Part shown: positions 17,401 through 26,300 of the stretch, piece after piece | Position numbering within the stretch: position 1 is the first letter of the stretch | How the letters are laid out: the number at the start of each line of letters is the position of its first letter | Assembly: GCA_036703255.1 (NCBI GenBank) | Contig: DATNPL010000184.1 | Coordinates: 6,280-70,279, forward strand | Origin: Drouetiella sp036703255 | GTDB lineage: Bacteria > Cyanobacteriota > Cyanobacteriia > Elainellales > Elainellaceae | DNA: 64,000 bases | Direction of reading: 5' to 3' | Made by a program: the position numbers and the translations under genes | The notes under the pieces: model-generated | What the model was told of the DNA's origin: nothing | Databases searched by the model: none | The model's input: the letters and a program-made list of their open reading frames with translations, nothing else

Positions 17401-20322
17401 CGGCTGTCCTTCTACGACAGTTACTTTGGTACGTAACGCCTCATGACGACGGAGGATTTCGGTAAAGGTTTGTTCCAAGGCAGGATAGTTGAGCGAACCC
17501 TGGAGAGAAGCAGCGGTTGAGAGGTTGTAAAAGGGATTCTCTGGCTCTAGCTGCGCCAAAAACCACAGCCGCTGCTGAGCAAAGGATAAGGGAATCGTTC
17601 CTCCGGTGACATGTCGTTCGATCGCAGGTGCTTTCAAGCCTGCTAGAGTCACGGTTTCAATGGCGGCCGCAAGTTGAGCAATAGTAGGCAACTCAAACAG
17701 ACGGCGCAGCGGTAGCTCTCGCTGGAACACCTGCCGCACCTGGGAAATAATCAGCGTTGCCAGCAGAGAATGCCCACCCAACTCAAAAAAGTTGTCGTGA
17801 ATGCCGACGCGATCGCAGCCCAATACCCTTGACCAGATGCCGACAAGAATTTCTTCAACTGAAGTCGTAGCTGCATCCGACCCTGATGGTACTTGTGATT
17901 TCATCTCTGGTTCGGGTAGCGCTGCCCGATCGATCTTGCCACTGGGGGTTAGCGGTAAGCGATCGATCGGCACGAAGACAGAAGGCACTATGTAATCGGG
18001 CAGTTTTGCCTGGAGGAAGTCGCGCAGGTCAGAAGCAACAGGGCTAATGGATGCATCAGGAACCACATAAGCCACGAGATGTTTGTTGCCCATTCGGTCG
18101 TCCCTGACCACCACAACCGCTTCTTTGAGGGCTGGATGGTGGCTCAAGGCGGCTTCGATTTCGCCCAGTTCAATGCGGAAGCCGCGAATTTTCACCTGAT
18201 GGTCGATGCGTCCCAAGTACTCGATCGTGCCATCCGGCAACCATCGGCCTAAATCTCCAGTTTTGTAGATGACGTCTTGATGATTTCGGGGTGATTCAGG
18301 ATCTGTAAACGGGTTAGGGACAAAGCTCAGATTCGTTTTCGCTGCATTCTTCCAGTACCCATTCCCTACTCCAATTCCGGCAACACAAATCTCTCCAGGA
18401 ACTCCAATCGGCACCAACCGCATTTGCGCGTCCAGCACATAGAGCGTTAAGTTTGCCAACGGTTTGCCAATCGGAATCGATCGCTGATTTTCTGGAAGCG
18501 GCTGTTCAAAAATTAATTGCGTGATATCATCTGCTGCCTCGGTTGGGCCATAAGCATTCACGGCTGGGATGGTGGGATAGAGCGTTAGCCATTGGTTGAC
18601 CAAGCGAACTGGAACAGATTCTCCCGTCACCATCATCCACTGCAACTGAGGAAGCGATCGCTGCTGCACTGGCAGTTTGGATACATAGTCGATCAATCCT
18701 TGCAGGACAACGGGAACCAGTTCAACTAGCGTCAGGTTTTCAGCTTGGATTACCTGAAATAGTTTTTCCGGATCACAAACCGTTGCTGTATCGACGATGA
18801 AAGTGCATCCTCCAATGAGCAAAGGTGCCAGAAACTGCCAAACCGAAATATCAGAAGAAGCGGGGGCGCTTTGCAAAAATCGCAGCCCCTGATGTAATTT
18901 CAGCGCATCAAATTGAGCATAAATATGATTAATTGCCCCATCATGTCGAACGATCGCCCCTTTGGGTAATCCAGTTGAACCGGATGTATAGAGCATGTAA
19001 GCGCGATCGGTGCTGCTGTTGCTGCTGTCGATGTTTTCTTCTGAGTATTGGCTAAAATCCGATCGATCATAGAGACTGACTCCTATGAATTGAGATTTAG
19101 CTTGATCGTCAGATATCTCTAAGCAGATAACCGATTTCAAGTGAGGATAATGTTCCAGACGTTCAGCCAAATTTTGGAGGCATGAAGCGTCGGTTAAGAG
19201 CACCTTAACCTCACTGTTGGATAGCATGTACTGAATCCGTTCCGGTGGATAGGTGCGATCGATCGGGACGTAAGCGCCACCAGCCTTCAAGATCGCCAGA
19301 ATTGATCTTAGAAAGTCCAGATTTCGCTCTTGTAGAATACCCACAAAATCACCATTGCCGATGCCTAAATCGCGCAACAATCCAGCTAATTGATTTGCTC
19401 CTGCATTCAGTTCTCGATAGGTTAACGACTTTCCTTGGTAAACTCCTGCAATGCTGTTGGGCGATCGCTCTACCTGTGCCTCAAATAAGCTTTGAATGGT
19501 TTGATCGACGGGATATAGCTTAGTATTACTGTTGAATTCCTCTAACAGCTTTTGCGTTTCGTCTGCTTTTAACAAAGCAATATCTGAAATTTGAATCGTT
19601 GGATTGGCGATCGCGCATTCAATTGCATTCACATAGTGTTTTGCCAATGCTTCAATAGTTTCATCTCTAAACAGTGAGTCGCTATACTCAATCCTGCCTA
19701 CAATTCTGGTTTCATTCACGCACCAGGAAATCGTCAGATCGTTGTTTAGCCCAACGGGATGACTATGAATATTTTCCAGTAAAATAATGATGTCATAAAG
19801 AGCGCAGCGACTCGACTGCTGCGGTATGTTTAACGCTCCCAACAGCTTGTCTAACGGATACTCTTGATGTGTATATGCTTGAATGACAGCATCTTTTATA
19901 TGCAGCAGTAGATCTTTAAAGGTCAGTTCATCCGTGAGCTGCAAGCGCAAAGGTAGGGCCTGATTGGCCTGATTTGTCAAAGCCTCATCCTGATCGATCG
20001 GGTGATAGCAAGGTATCCCAACTATTAGGTCATTATGGTGAGTATATTGGTTGAGCAAGCTGCTAAATGCAGATAACAGCAGCAGATAGATAGAAAGATG
20101 AGAGTTTTGACCGAGCTGAATCACCGATTGAGAGAGGCGATCGCCCAACTCAAACTGGACAACTTTATTTCTCCTGCTATATCGATCGTGTCTGAGATAG
20201 TCTGTGAGAATATTTGTCTCCGGCAACTCTCCAGCCAACTGATTAAGCCAATAGATTCTGTGATAGAGCAGATTCTCAGAAATAATAGGATGTGAATTTA
20301 GGGTTTTCATCATCGGTTTCAT
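14410..20322 (-). CDS. NRPS: truncated C-A-PCP-C-A-PCP
   Basis: 1970 residues. The first 250 residues look like only the C-terminal half of a condensation domain: there is no HHxxxDG motif, and the protein begins close to the YWLNQLAGELPET point of normal C domains. Then A1 (YTSGSTGLPKG near 446), PCP1 (LGGHSLL, Ser near 845), a complete C domain (MHHSAADGWS near 1039), A2 (YTSGSTGTPKG near 1522) and PCP2 (Ser near 1905). The A1 pocket reads about D-I-W-E-M-T-A-D-D; three acidic residues beyond the invariant Asp235 suit a basic amino acid, and a diaminobutyrate-type aminotransferase gene lies just upstream. The A2 pocket reads about D-V-S-H-I-T-L-I-W, unassigned. The missing C activity may be supplied by the free C protein at 21856-23250. 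Confidence 0.9.
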   Translation of the reverse strand: MKPMMKTLNSHPIISENLLYHRIYWLNQLAGELPETNILTDYLRHDRYSRRNKVVQFELGDRLSQSVIQLGQNSHLSIYLLLLSAFSSLLNQYTHHNDLIVGIPCYHPIDQDEALTNQANQALPLRLQLTDELTFKDLLLHIKDAVIQAYTHQEYPLDKLLGALNIPQQSSRCALYDIIILLENIHSHPVGLNNDLTISWCVNETRIVGRIEYSDSLFRDETIEALAKHYVNAIECAIANPTIQISDIALLKADETQKLLEEFNSNTKLYPVDQTIQSLFEAQVERSPNSIAGVYQGKSLTYRELNAGANQLAGLLRDLGIGNGDFVGILQERNLDFLRSILAILKAGGAYVPIDRTYPPERIQYMLSNSEVKVLLTDASCLQNLAERLEHYPHLKSVICLEISDDQAKSQFIGVSLYDRSDFSQYSEENIDSSNSSTDRAYMLYTSGSTGLPKGAIVRHDGAINHIYAQFDALKLHQGLRFLQSAPASSDISVWQFLAPLLIGGCTFIVDTATVCDPEKLFQVIQAENLTLVELVPVVLQGLIDYVSKLPVQQRSLPQLQWMMVTGESVPVRLVNQWLTLYPTIPAVNAYGPTEAADDITQLIFEQPLPENQRSIPIGKPLANLTLYVLDAQMRLVPIGVPGEICVAGIGVGNGYWKNAAKTNLSFVPNPFTDPESPRNHQDVIYKTGDLGRWLPDGTIEYLGRIDHQVKIRGFRIELGEIEAALSHHPALKEAVVVVRDDRMGNKHLVAYVVPDASISPVASDLRDFLQAKLPDYIVPSVFVPIDRLPLTPSGKIDRAALPEPEMKSQVPSGSDAATTSVEEILVGIWSRVLGCDRVGIHDNFFELGGHSLLATLIISQVRQVFQRELPLRRLFELPTIAQLAAAIETVTLAGLKAPAIERHVTGGTIPLSFAQQRLWFLAQLEPENPFYNLSTAASLQGSLNYPALEQTFTEILRRHEALRTKVTVVEGQPIAVVTAATALPLPIIDLSALPQSQQETEVKKYISIEGQQPFDLNRDLLLRVKLLRLEADDHILLLTMHHSAADGWSIGVLVNEVSLLYKAFCQQQPSPLLELPIQYGDFAIWQRQWLQGAVLDAQIGYWRQQLADAPTQLQLPTDRPRPAIQNYRGTTHSFQLSLELLRSLHHLSQQARCTLFMTLLAAFNILLGRYSNSEDIVVGTPIANRHRAEVEDLIGCFVNTLVLRTDLSNNPTVLELLEQVRDRALDAYAHQDLPFEQLVEVLQPQRSLSHTPLFQVMFVLQNAPIPNVELPGLQVRTIETDRGTAQFDLMMLLEETTEGLVGTIEYNTDLFELDTIARMVGHYQTLLKAMATNLDRLISDLPLLTSVEQQQFSQWNQTQADYPQTLCIHQLFEAQVQRTPNAIAVIFEDQQLTYQELNIQANQLAYDLRTVGVKPEDRVGICCDRSIEMLIGVLGILKAGGAYVPLDPTYPIERLDWMLQDAQVSLLLTQEHLRDRLPDQVQFPLICVDRYGHSGSTEAAETILMPPDSGVTPDSLAYLIYTSGSTGTPKGVQIEHRSAVNLLHAVCQQLGVTAADTLLAVTPLSFDVAVSELFLPLAVGAKLVLVSRAVAADGIQLLALLQRCQATVLHPTPATWRLLLAAGWQPTPNLKMISTGEALPPSLAHQLLCKGGELWNLYGPTETTIWATGCQIQSAEVPIAIGRPLANLQAYILDRHLHPVPIGVPGELYIGGVGLARGYLNRPELTAERFIPHPFSDRPGARLYKTGDLARFLADGQIECLGRIDHQVKLRGFRIELGEIEAVLNQQVRESVVVIQTDPAGEPCLVAYVVLQSEPSGATRDLRRFLQDKLPDYMVPVAFVPLEALPLNSNGKVDRALLPQWEMPRSGSDVVSPRTATEVTLSTLWAEVLGLEAISIHDNFFELGGHSLLVTRVISRLRAAFEVELPLRSLFEKPTVAELAERIDILRLSLAQASNPLPVIGNGRKEIEL

Positions 20323-20335
20323 TATTTAAATAGTT

Positions 20336-20552
20336 TCTTAAACCAAATTGCTTAGAGAATGTTTGAAAAGTAATCGGCTGTGATTTTAGGCACCTATTGA
20401 TCCCCCCTGCCCCTACCCTGCGGGAAGCCGCTTCGCGTCTAGAAAAAGGGGAGGATAGATTCAAAGTCCCCCTTTTTAAGGGGGATTTAGGGGGATCTGA
20501 AACGTTCTGCTACTCATAGTTAGACTTTTCAAACATCCTCTTAAACCAAATT
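20336..20552. mobile_element. MITE-like insertion between operon genes
   Basis: A 14-bp direct repeat, TCTTAAACCAAATT, occurs at 20336-20349 and 20539-20552. Between the copies the ends are inverted repeats of each other: GAATGTTTGAAAAGT on the left (about 20357-20371) and the complement of GGATGTTTGAAAAGT on the right (20524-20538). The interior has no gene but holds a CCCCC/GGGGG palindromic tract near 20467-20485. Short length, terminal inverted repeats and flanking direct repeats fit a miniature transposable element with a target duplication. It fills the only gap of more than 200 bp within operon A and might affect read-through into the two downstream NRPS genes. Confidence 0.6.
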
Positions 20553-20554
20553 TC

Positions 20555-21808
20555 TTAAACTAAACAGTCATCCAATGCCTGTCTTAATATAGAACAGCCT
20601 TTTTGTAGAATTGGTATCTCGATCGTCAAGGGGGGTAACAGTTTGAGAACCGTATCCTGTCTACCTACCCGCTCAACAATTAGACCTAGTTCAAAGCAGC
20701 GAGAAGCCACTTTTTTAGCAAAGCTCTCACCTCCAAACTTGGCAAGATCGATACCCCAAATCATGCCGATTCCTCGAATTTCTATGTGGAGGCTAAGGGG
20801 GGCGATCGCTTCCTCTAAAAATGTCTTTAGGAAGGATGCTTTAACACTAACCTCTTTTTCTAATCCCATTATTTCTCGATATTCTAGCGCTGCCGTCCCC
20901 CCCACAAATGCAAGCTGATAGCCTCTAAAAGTTCCCGTATGCTCACCTGGTTCCCAAAGATCAAACTCTGGTTTAATCAACAGCAATGACATGGGAAATC
21001 CATAGCCGCTGATAGATTTGGAGAGAACGACCAGGTCGGGAACAATATTCGCCCGTTCAAACGAAAAGAAAGGCCCTGTCCTGCCACACCCGACTTGAAT
21101 ATCGTCACAGATTAAGAGAATGTCATGGCGATCGCACAATGCCCTCAGCCGTTGCATCCACTCAATCGGGGCGACTACAATTCCACCTTCAGCCTGCACC
21201 GTTTCAAAAATAATGGCAGCTGGTTTTTCAATCCCGGAATTCACATCATTGAGGATAGATTCAATGTAGGCGATCGTATCGATCGTCTCCATAAATCCAT
21301 AGGGATAGGGCATAAATGTAACGGCATTGGCTGTTCCTCCCATTCCGGCACGAATGGCAGTATTTCCTGTTACCGATAAGCTGCCCAATGTCATGCCATG
21401 ATAGGCTCCCATGAATGAGAAGATGCCCGGTCTTTTCTTCACTTTTCTCGCCAATTTCAAGGCAGCTTCGACGGCATTGGTTCCCGTAGGGCCACAACAC
21501 TGAACCCGATAATCTAACTGCTTTGGAAGGAGTACATATTCAGAGAAAGCTGTCAAAAATTTCTCCTTTGCAGCAGTGTGTAAATCTAGACCGTGGGTGA
21601 TCAGATCGGCATCTAAATAAGACAACACCTTTTGCTTGATGTAGTCGTTGTTATGCCCATAATTCAGAGCACCTGCACCTGCCAGAAAGTCGATATATTC
21701 TTGCCCAGACTCAGAGTAGACGATCGATGCTTTAGCTCGATGAAAGACTGCTGGGAAACTGCGACAGTAACTTCTGACATTTGATTCACATTGTTCAAAA
21801 ATACTCAT
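20555..21808 (-). CDS. Diaminobutyrate--2-oxoglutarate aminotransferase-like (EctB family)
   Basis: 417 residues from the ATG at 21808, which has AGGAAA 10 bp upstream; an in-frame start at 21859 would overlap the preceding gene. The start MSIFEQCESNVRSYCRSFP and the blocks QCCGPTGTNAVEAALKLAR, GAYHGMTLGSLS, CDDIQVGCGRTG and VLSKSISGYG (PLP Lys near residue 264) match class III aminotransferases of the EctB/2,4-diaminobutyrate group. The expected reaction is aspartate semialdehyde plus glutamate to L-2,4-diaminobutyrate plus 2-oxoglutarate. No ectoine synthase or acetyltransferase gene is near, and the gene sits between a C-domain protein and an NRPS whose first A domain has an acidic pocket. 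Its job is therefore probably precursor supply for that module. It begins 47 bp after the C-domain gene. Confidence 0.85.
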   Translation of the reverse strand: MSIFEQCESNVRSYCRSFPAVFHRAKASIVYSESGQEYIDFLAGAGALNYGHNNDYIKQKVLSYLDADLITHGLDLHTAAKEKFLTAFSEYVLLPKQLDYRVQCCGPTGTNAVEAALKLARKVKKRPGIFSFMGAYHGMTLGSLSVTGNTAIRAGMGGTANAVTFMPYPYGFMETIDTIAYIESILNDVNSGIEKPAAIIFETVQAEGGIVVAPIEWMQRLRALCDRHDILLICDDIQVGCGRTGPFFSFERANIVPDLVVLSKSISGYGFPMSLLLIKPEFDLWEPGEHTGTFRGYQLAFVGGTAALEYREIMGLEKEVSVKASFLKTFLEEAIAPLSLHIEIRGIGMIWGIDLAKFGGESFAKKVASRCFELGLIVERVGRQDTVLKLLPPLTIEIPILQKGCSILRQALDDCLV

Positions 21809-21855
21809 CGTGTTGTTTCCTGCGTGAAGAGAATGTGAAAAGTAGTGTGATTGCC

Positions 21856-23250
21856 TCAATTACACAAAGCAAAATCAAACGTTACTTCTTGTTCCAACCA
21901 TTGCGTCAATTGCTGTTCTGCTGGCGTTAACAATGACAGATCTTTCAACTTCACATCAGGTGTAGCTGCCATGCTCTGAAGCATCATCTCGAAATGCTCT
22001 AGAATTCCAGTGATGGTCGTGGAGTCAAAGCGACGACAATCGTAGCTGATGCCAAAGACTAACTCTGAACCGGGATAGCCGACGATCGTCAGAGGATAAT
22101 TAGTTTTGTAAAAGACCGTAGATTTCTGAAGTTCTAGATCGTTTTCGCCTTGTTTAGTCATCTGAGGAGCCGGGTAGTTTTCAAACACCACAATGCTTTC
22201 AAACAAAGGGATTCCCCGTGAAATTGAACTCCATCCTTGCACTTCAACCAACGGGCTGTACTCATACTGGCGCATCTCCACCAGTTGAGCCTGAAGCTGC
22301 TTCAGCCAAGGCAACAGGGCTTGCTCCGAATGGACATCAACCCAAATCGGTAAGGTGTTGATGAACACGCCTACCATCGATTCGATACCGTTTAATTCTG
22401 CCGGACGACCCGACACACAGCACCCATAAACCACCGACTCCTGACCACTGTAGCGGCTGAGCAGCAACGCCCAAGTCGCTTGAAACAGCGTGTTCAGCGT
22501 CAGTTGATGGTGACGTGCTAAGGATTGGAGGGCAGTTGTTGTGGCTGCCGATAGCTTAATTTGTTGCTCATCGTACCTTTCTTCCAAGACAGGTAAGTCC
22601 TGACTTTCCAGGTAGGTGAGCGGTGTGGGCGCTTTGATCGGGCTAAGTGCCTGCCGCCAATACTTCTCAGCTTTCACCAGATCCTGCTTTTCTAACCAGG
22701 AGAGATAGGTTTTGAAAGGAGCACTCGCTGCCAAGGAGAGATTTTGACCATAACAAAGCGCCTGATAAAGCTGAATCACTTCCCCCATCACTGCCGATGT
22801 AGACCAACCGTCAAGAATGACATGGTGGACGCTTTGAATAATTTCACAGGATTGATCAGCCAGACGCAGTACCGTTATCCGCATCAATGGAGCTTGTGAA
22901 AAATCAAAGCCTCGCTCGCGATCGCCCTTCAAAAACGCTTCTAAGCGCTCCTGCTGTTCTACCGGATTGATGCTGCGCCAATCCTGCTGTTCTAGCGGAA
23001 TAGTAGCTTGCCGATGCACAACCTGTAGGGGTTTGTCTGCTTCTTCCCAATAGAAACTTGTGCGTAAGATGGTATGTCGCGAGGGCAATTGCTGCAACGC
23101 CCGCTCAAATGCCGCGTGATTGAGGTTGCCCCGCACGCTATAGCCCGTTTGCATGAAGTAAAGCCCTACTTCTGGAGCGTACAAACTGTGGAAGAGAATT
23201 CCCTTCTGGATTGGGGTCAGTTCGTAGATGTCTTGGATAGTCTCTGTCAT
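21856..23250 (-). CDS. Free-standing NRPS condensation domain (DCL-like)
   Basis: 464 residues forming one complete condensation domain: the N-terminal block IQDIYELTPIQKGILFHSLY, HHVILDGWS near residue 148, and the C-terminal region with RYSGQESVVYGCCVSGR and GVFINTLP. The PIQKGILFHSL start is typical of C domains that accept a D-configured donor, and the protein encoded immediately upstream ends in an epimerization domain. The likely role is to join the chain ending in D-Gln to the amino acid on the next NRPS, whose own N-terminal C domain lacks the catalytic His motif. A free-standing C domain acting in trans is uncommon. It starts 72 bp downstream of the upstream NRPS stop. Confidence 0.85.
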   Translation of the reverse strand: MTETIQDIYELTPIQKGILFHSLYAPEVGLYFMQTGYSVRGNLNHAAFERALQQLPSRHTILRTSFYWEEADKPLQVVHRQATIPLEQQDWRSINPVEQQERLEAFLKGDRERGFDFSQAPLMRITVLRLADQSCEIIQSVHHVILDGWSTSAVMGEVIQLYQALCYGQNLSLAASAPFKTYLSWLEKQDLVKAEKYWRQALSPIKAPTPLTYLESQDLPVLEERYDEQQIKLSAATTTALQSLARHHQLTLNTLFQATWALLLSRYSGQESVVYGCCVSGRPAELNGIESMVGVFINTLPIWVDVHSEQALLPWLKQLQAQLVEMRQYEYSPLVEVQGWSSISRGIPLFESIVVFENYPAPQMTKQGENDLELQKSTVFYKTNYPLTIVGYPGSELVFGISYDCRRFDSTTITGILEHFEMMLQSMAATPDVKLKDLSLLTPAEQQLTQWLEQEVTFDFALCN

Positions 23251-23322
23251 TTGTGGATTTTGAATTACGATGTGTCGATGATCTAAGCAAGTATTTTTTG
23301 TATTCTCATCGTTGTGATAGAG

Positions 23323-26300
23323 CTAATTTCGGCGTTTAATTTTGGTCAGAAAGCGATCGAGCGCCTGTTGACTCAAGTTGGCTGCTGAAAAATCAGAAGG
23401 GGTATAGCCGCCTGCTTCTGGAGATTGGCAGTGGGCGATTAGCGATCGCAATGCCTGCAAAAAGTTTTGAGCCAAAGCCGCGATCGTGGAGTGGTGATGG
23501 ATCGCCTGACTATAGTTCCAATGCAGGTGCAGTTGTTCGTTACTGATCCAGCAATTGATTGCCAGCAAATGGCTACGATCGCCCTGTAAGCTTTGGGTCG
23601 GTTCACCTGGCTCTTGAACTGGGCGAAATAATGAGGAGTTGGGTAGGCTTTGATCAAACTGTCCCAAGTAATTAAACATTACTTCCGGTTGCGATCGGTT
23701 GTTCAACGCTGCGGTAATTTTCGGATCGTCGCTGCAATAGCGGAGAATCCCGTAGCCGATTCCCCGACGAGGAATGCGGCGTAGCTGCTCTTTGATACTC
23801 TTCAAGGTATCTCCTGGATGAGTGGCTGCTTCGAGTTTCAAAGCTACTGGAAAGACCGTAGTGAACCAGCCTACGGTGCGCGACAGGTCTATATCAGTCA
23901 CATTGACATGAGATGCGATATCCTCTCGCCCATGCCCTTCCAGATCGATCAGGAGGGTGCGATCGCCCGTCCATTGAGCAAACGCCTGCACCAGCGCTGT
24001 CAGCAGGACATCGTTGATTTCGGTGTGGTAGGCTTTCGGCACCTCTTTGAGTAAGGCTTGGGTGTCCGAAATACTGAGGGTGCTAATCATCTGATCTGCC
24101 GAAGCAACAGTATTTTTGCCCTCTGGACAATCAACAGGTAACGGCATGAAGGGTGGCTGGACTCGCCAGTAATCCTGCTCTTGCTGGAGGAGAGCGGAAT
24201 GAGCATACTGCCGCAGCGTTTGCGACCATTGCTGAAACGACGTAGTTTTGGCGGGCAGTTGCACTGCTTCCCCGCGACTGAGTTGCTGGTAAGCTGTCTG
24301 CAAATCCTCTAACAGGATGCGCCAGGATACCCCATCTACAACCAGGTGATGAATCACAATGAGGAGACGATGGGGTTGATGTTCGCCTAAGTCAAAGAAT
24401 CCAACTCGCACCAAAGGCCCGGTGAAGAGATTGAGGCTGGTCTGGACTTCAGTTGCCGCAGATGCTAGAGCGAGGTTTTGCGCTGCTGCGGTCAGGGCTG
24501 AGAAATCCCAACGGATCAGGAGCATCGCTGCATCAGGAGGGGCGTAACTCTGCTGCCAGCCAGACTCAGTTCGCTCAAACCGCAAGCGCAAGGCGTCATG
24601 GTGGCTCAGCAACTGCTGGAGGGCTTGCTCCAATAGCGTCAGGTCAATTTGCTGAGGGAGTTGCAGCATTACTGCCTGATTAAAATGATGGGGATCAGGT
24701 AAATTTTGCTCAAAGAACCAGCGCTGGATAGGGGTGAGGAAGACTGATCCAGTCACAAGTCCCTGTTCAACCGACGTTCCCTGTTTTGTTCCTGCTACCG
24801 TTGCTAGTTCAGCGATCGTCTGGTGTTCAAACATCTGCTTTGGCGTGAACTTTAGACCTGCCTGATTTGCCCGAGCAACGACCTGGATACAGAGGATGGA
24901 ATCGCCCCCCAGTTCAAAGAAGTTGTCGTGAATCCCGACTTGCTTCACTCCCAAGACGGGTGCCCAAATTTCTGCCAAAGTGATTTCGATCGCCGTGCAA
25001 GGAGCCACAAACGCCGGGTCTAACTCAGGTCTAGTCAGGTCTGGATCGGGTAATGCGTTGCGATCGACCTTTCCGTTTGGTAGGAGGGATAAGGCTTCAA
25101 GCGACACAAAAACCGCAGGTATCATATATTCAGGCAGTTTCTGTTTGAGGAATTGGCGCAGATCGCTGATAGAAAGTTGCGGGGGATTTGTCACGACATA
25201 GGCAACCAGTCGCTGCTCATGCCCAATTTCCCGAACCCCAACGACCGTATCTCGCACAGCAGGGTACTGACTCAGTGCGGCTTCAATTTCTCCCAATTCA
25301 ATGCGGAAGCCTCGGAGCTTCACCTGATGATCGATCCGACCGAGATACTCGATATCGCCATTGGGTAGGTAGCGCGCCAAGTCTCCAGTTTTGTAGAGGC
25401 GTGCCTCTGGTTGAGGATCAAAAGGGTTGGCAATAAACTTTTCAAGGGTCAGTTCTGGGCGATTGAGATAGCCTCGCGCTAACCCGGCACCTCCAATATG
25501 CAGCTCACCCGAAACACCGATCGGAGTCGGTTGCAGATGATTATCCAAGATATAGGCTTGCGCGTTGGCAATGGGGCGACCGATCGGCAATGTTTGTTGA
25601 GCAGAGCTGCCTTTGTTAGTCCAGTAAGTGGCATCAATACAGGTTTCAGTAGGGCCATAGAGATTGAAGAATTCCACCTCTAGACTCGCCAACAAACGCT
25701 TTTGGAGAGCAGCCGATAACGCTTCACCGCCGCAGAAGATCCGCTTTAAAGTGCGACAGGTTTCAAGCCCACCCTGCTCTAAAAGCATTCGCAGCAAGGA
25801 TGGCACCAGTTGCAGCGTCGTCACCTGATGATCAGCAATGGTTTTGATCAGATAGGTCATGTCTTGATGCCCTCCAGGCTGCGCCATCAGCAACGATGCC
25901 CCTGCCAACAGTGGAGCGTAAAACTCCCAAATGGATGCATCGAAGCTGAAGGGCGTTTTTTGCAGAACGATGTCTGCATCTGTCAGGGGAAAGGCGCTTT
26001 GCATCCAGTGCATGTGATTACAAATGGCGCGGTGCGACATCATCACGCCCTTGGGCTGCCCCGTCGATCCAGAGGTGTAAATCACGTAGGCAAGATGCGA
26101 GGGTTTCACCTCACTGGCTGGATTTTTATCACTCGCTTGGGCGATCGCCCTCCAGTCAGCATCCAGGGCAATCCGATTCGCGGGGTGGTCAGGCAAGGTT
26201 TTTGCAACCTGTGCATGAGTTAATAACACAGACACCTGAGCGTCAGAGAGCATCCACTCCAGGCGTTCTTGAGGATAGGTGGGGTCTAACGGAACATAGG

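Noticed and set aside
20555..21808. Ectoine biosynthesis gene
   Set aside because: No ectA or ectC neighbours; the gene lies inside the NRPS operon, so precursor supply for the metallophore is more likely.
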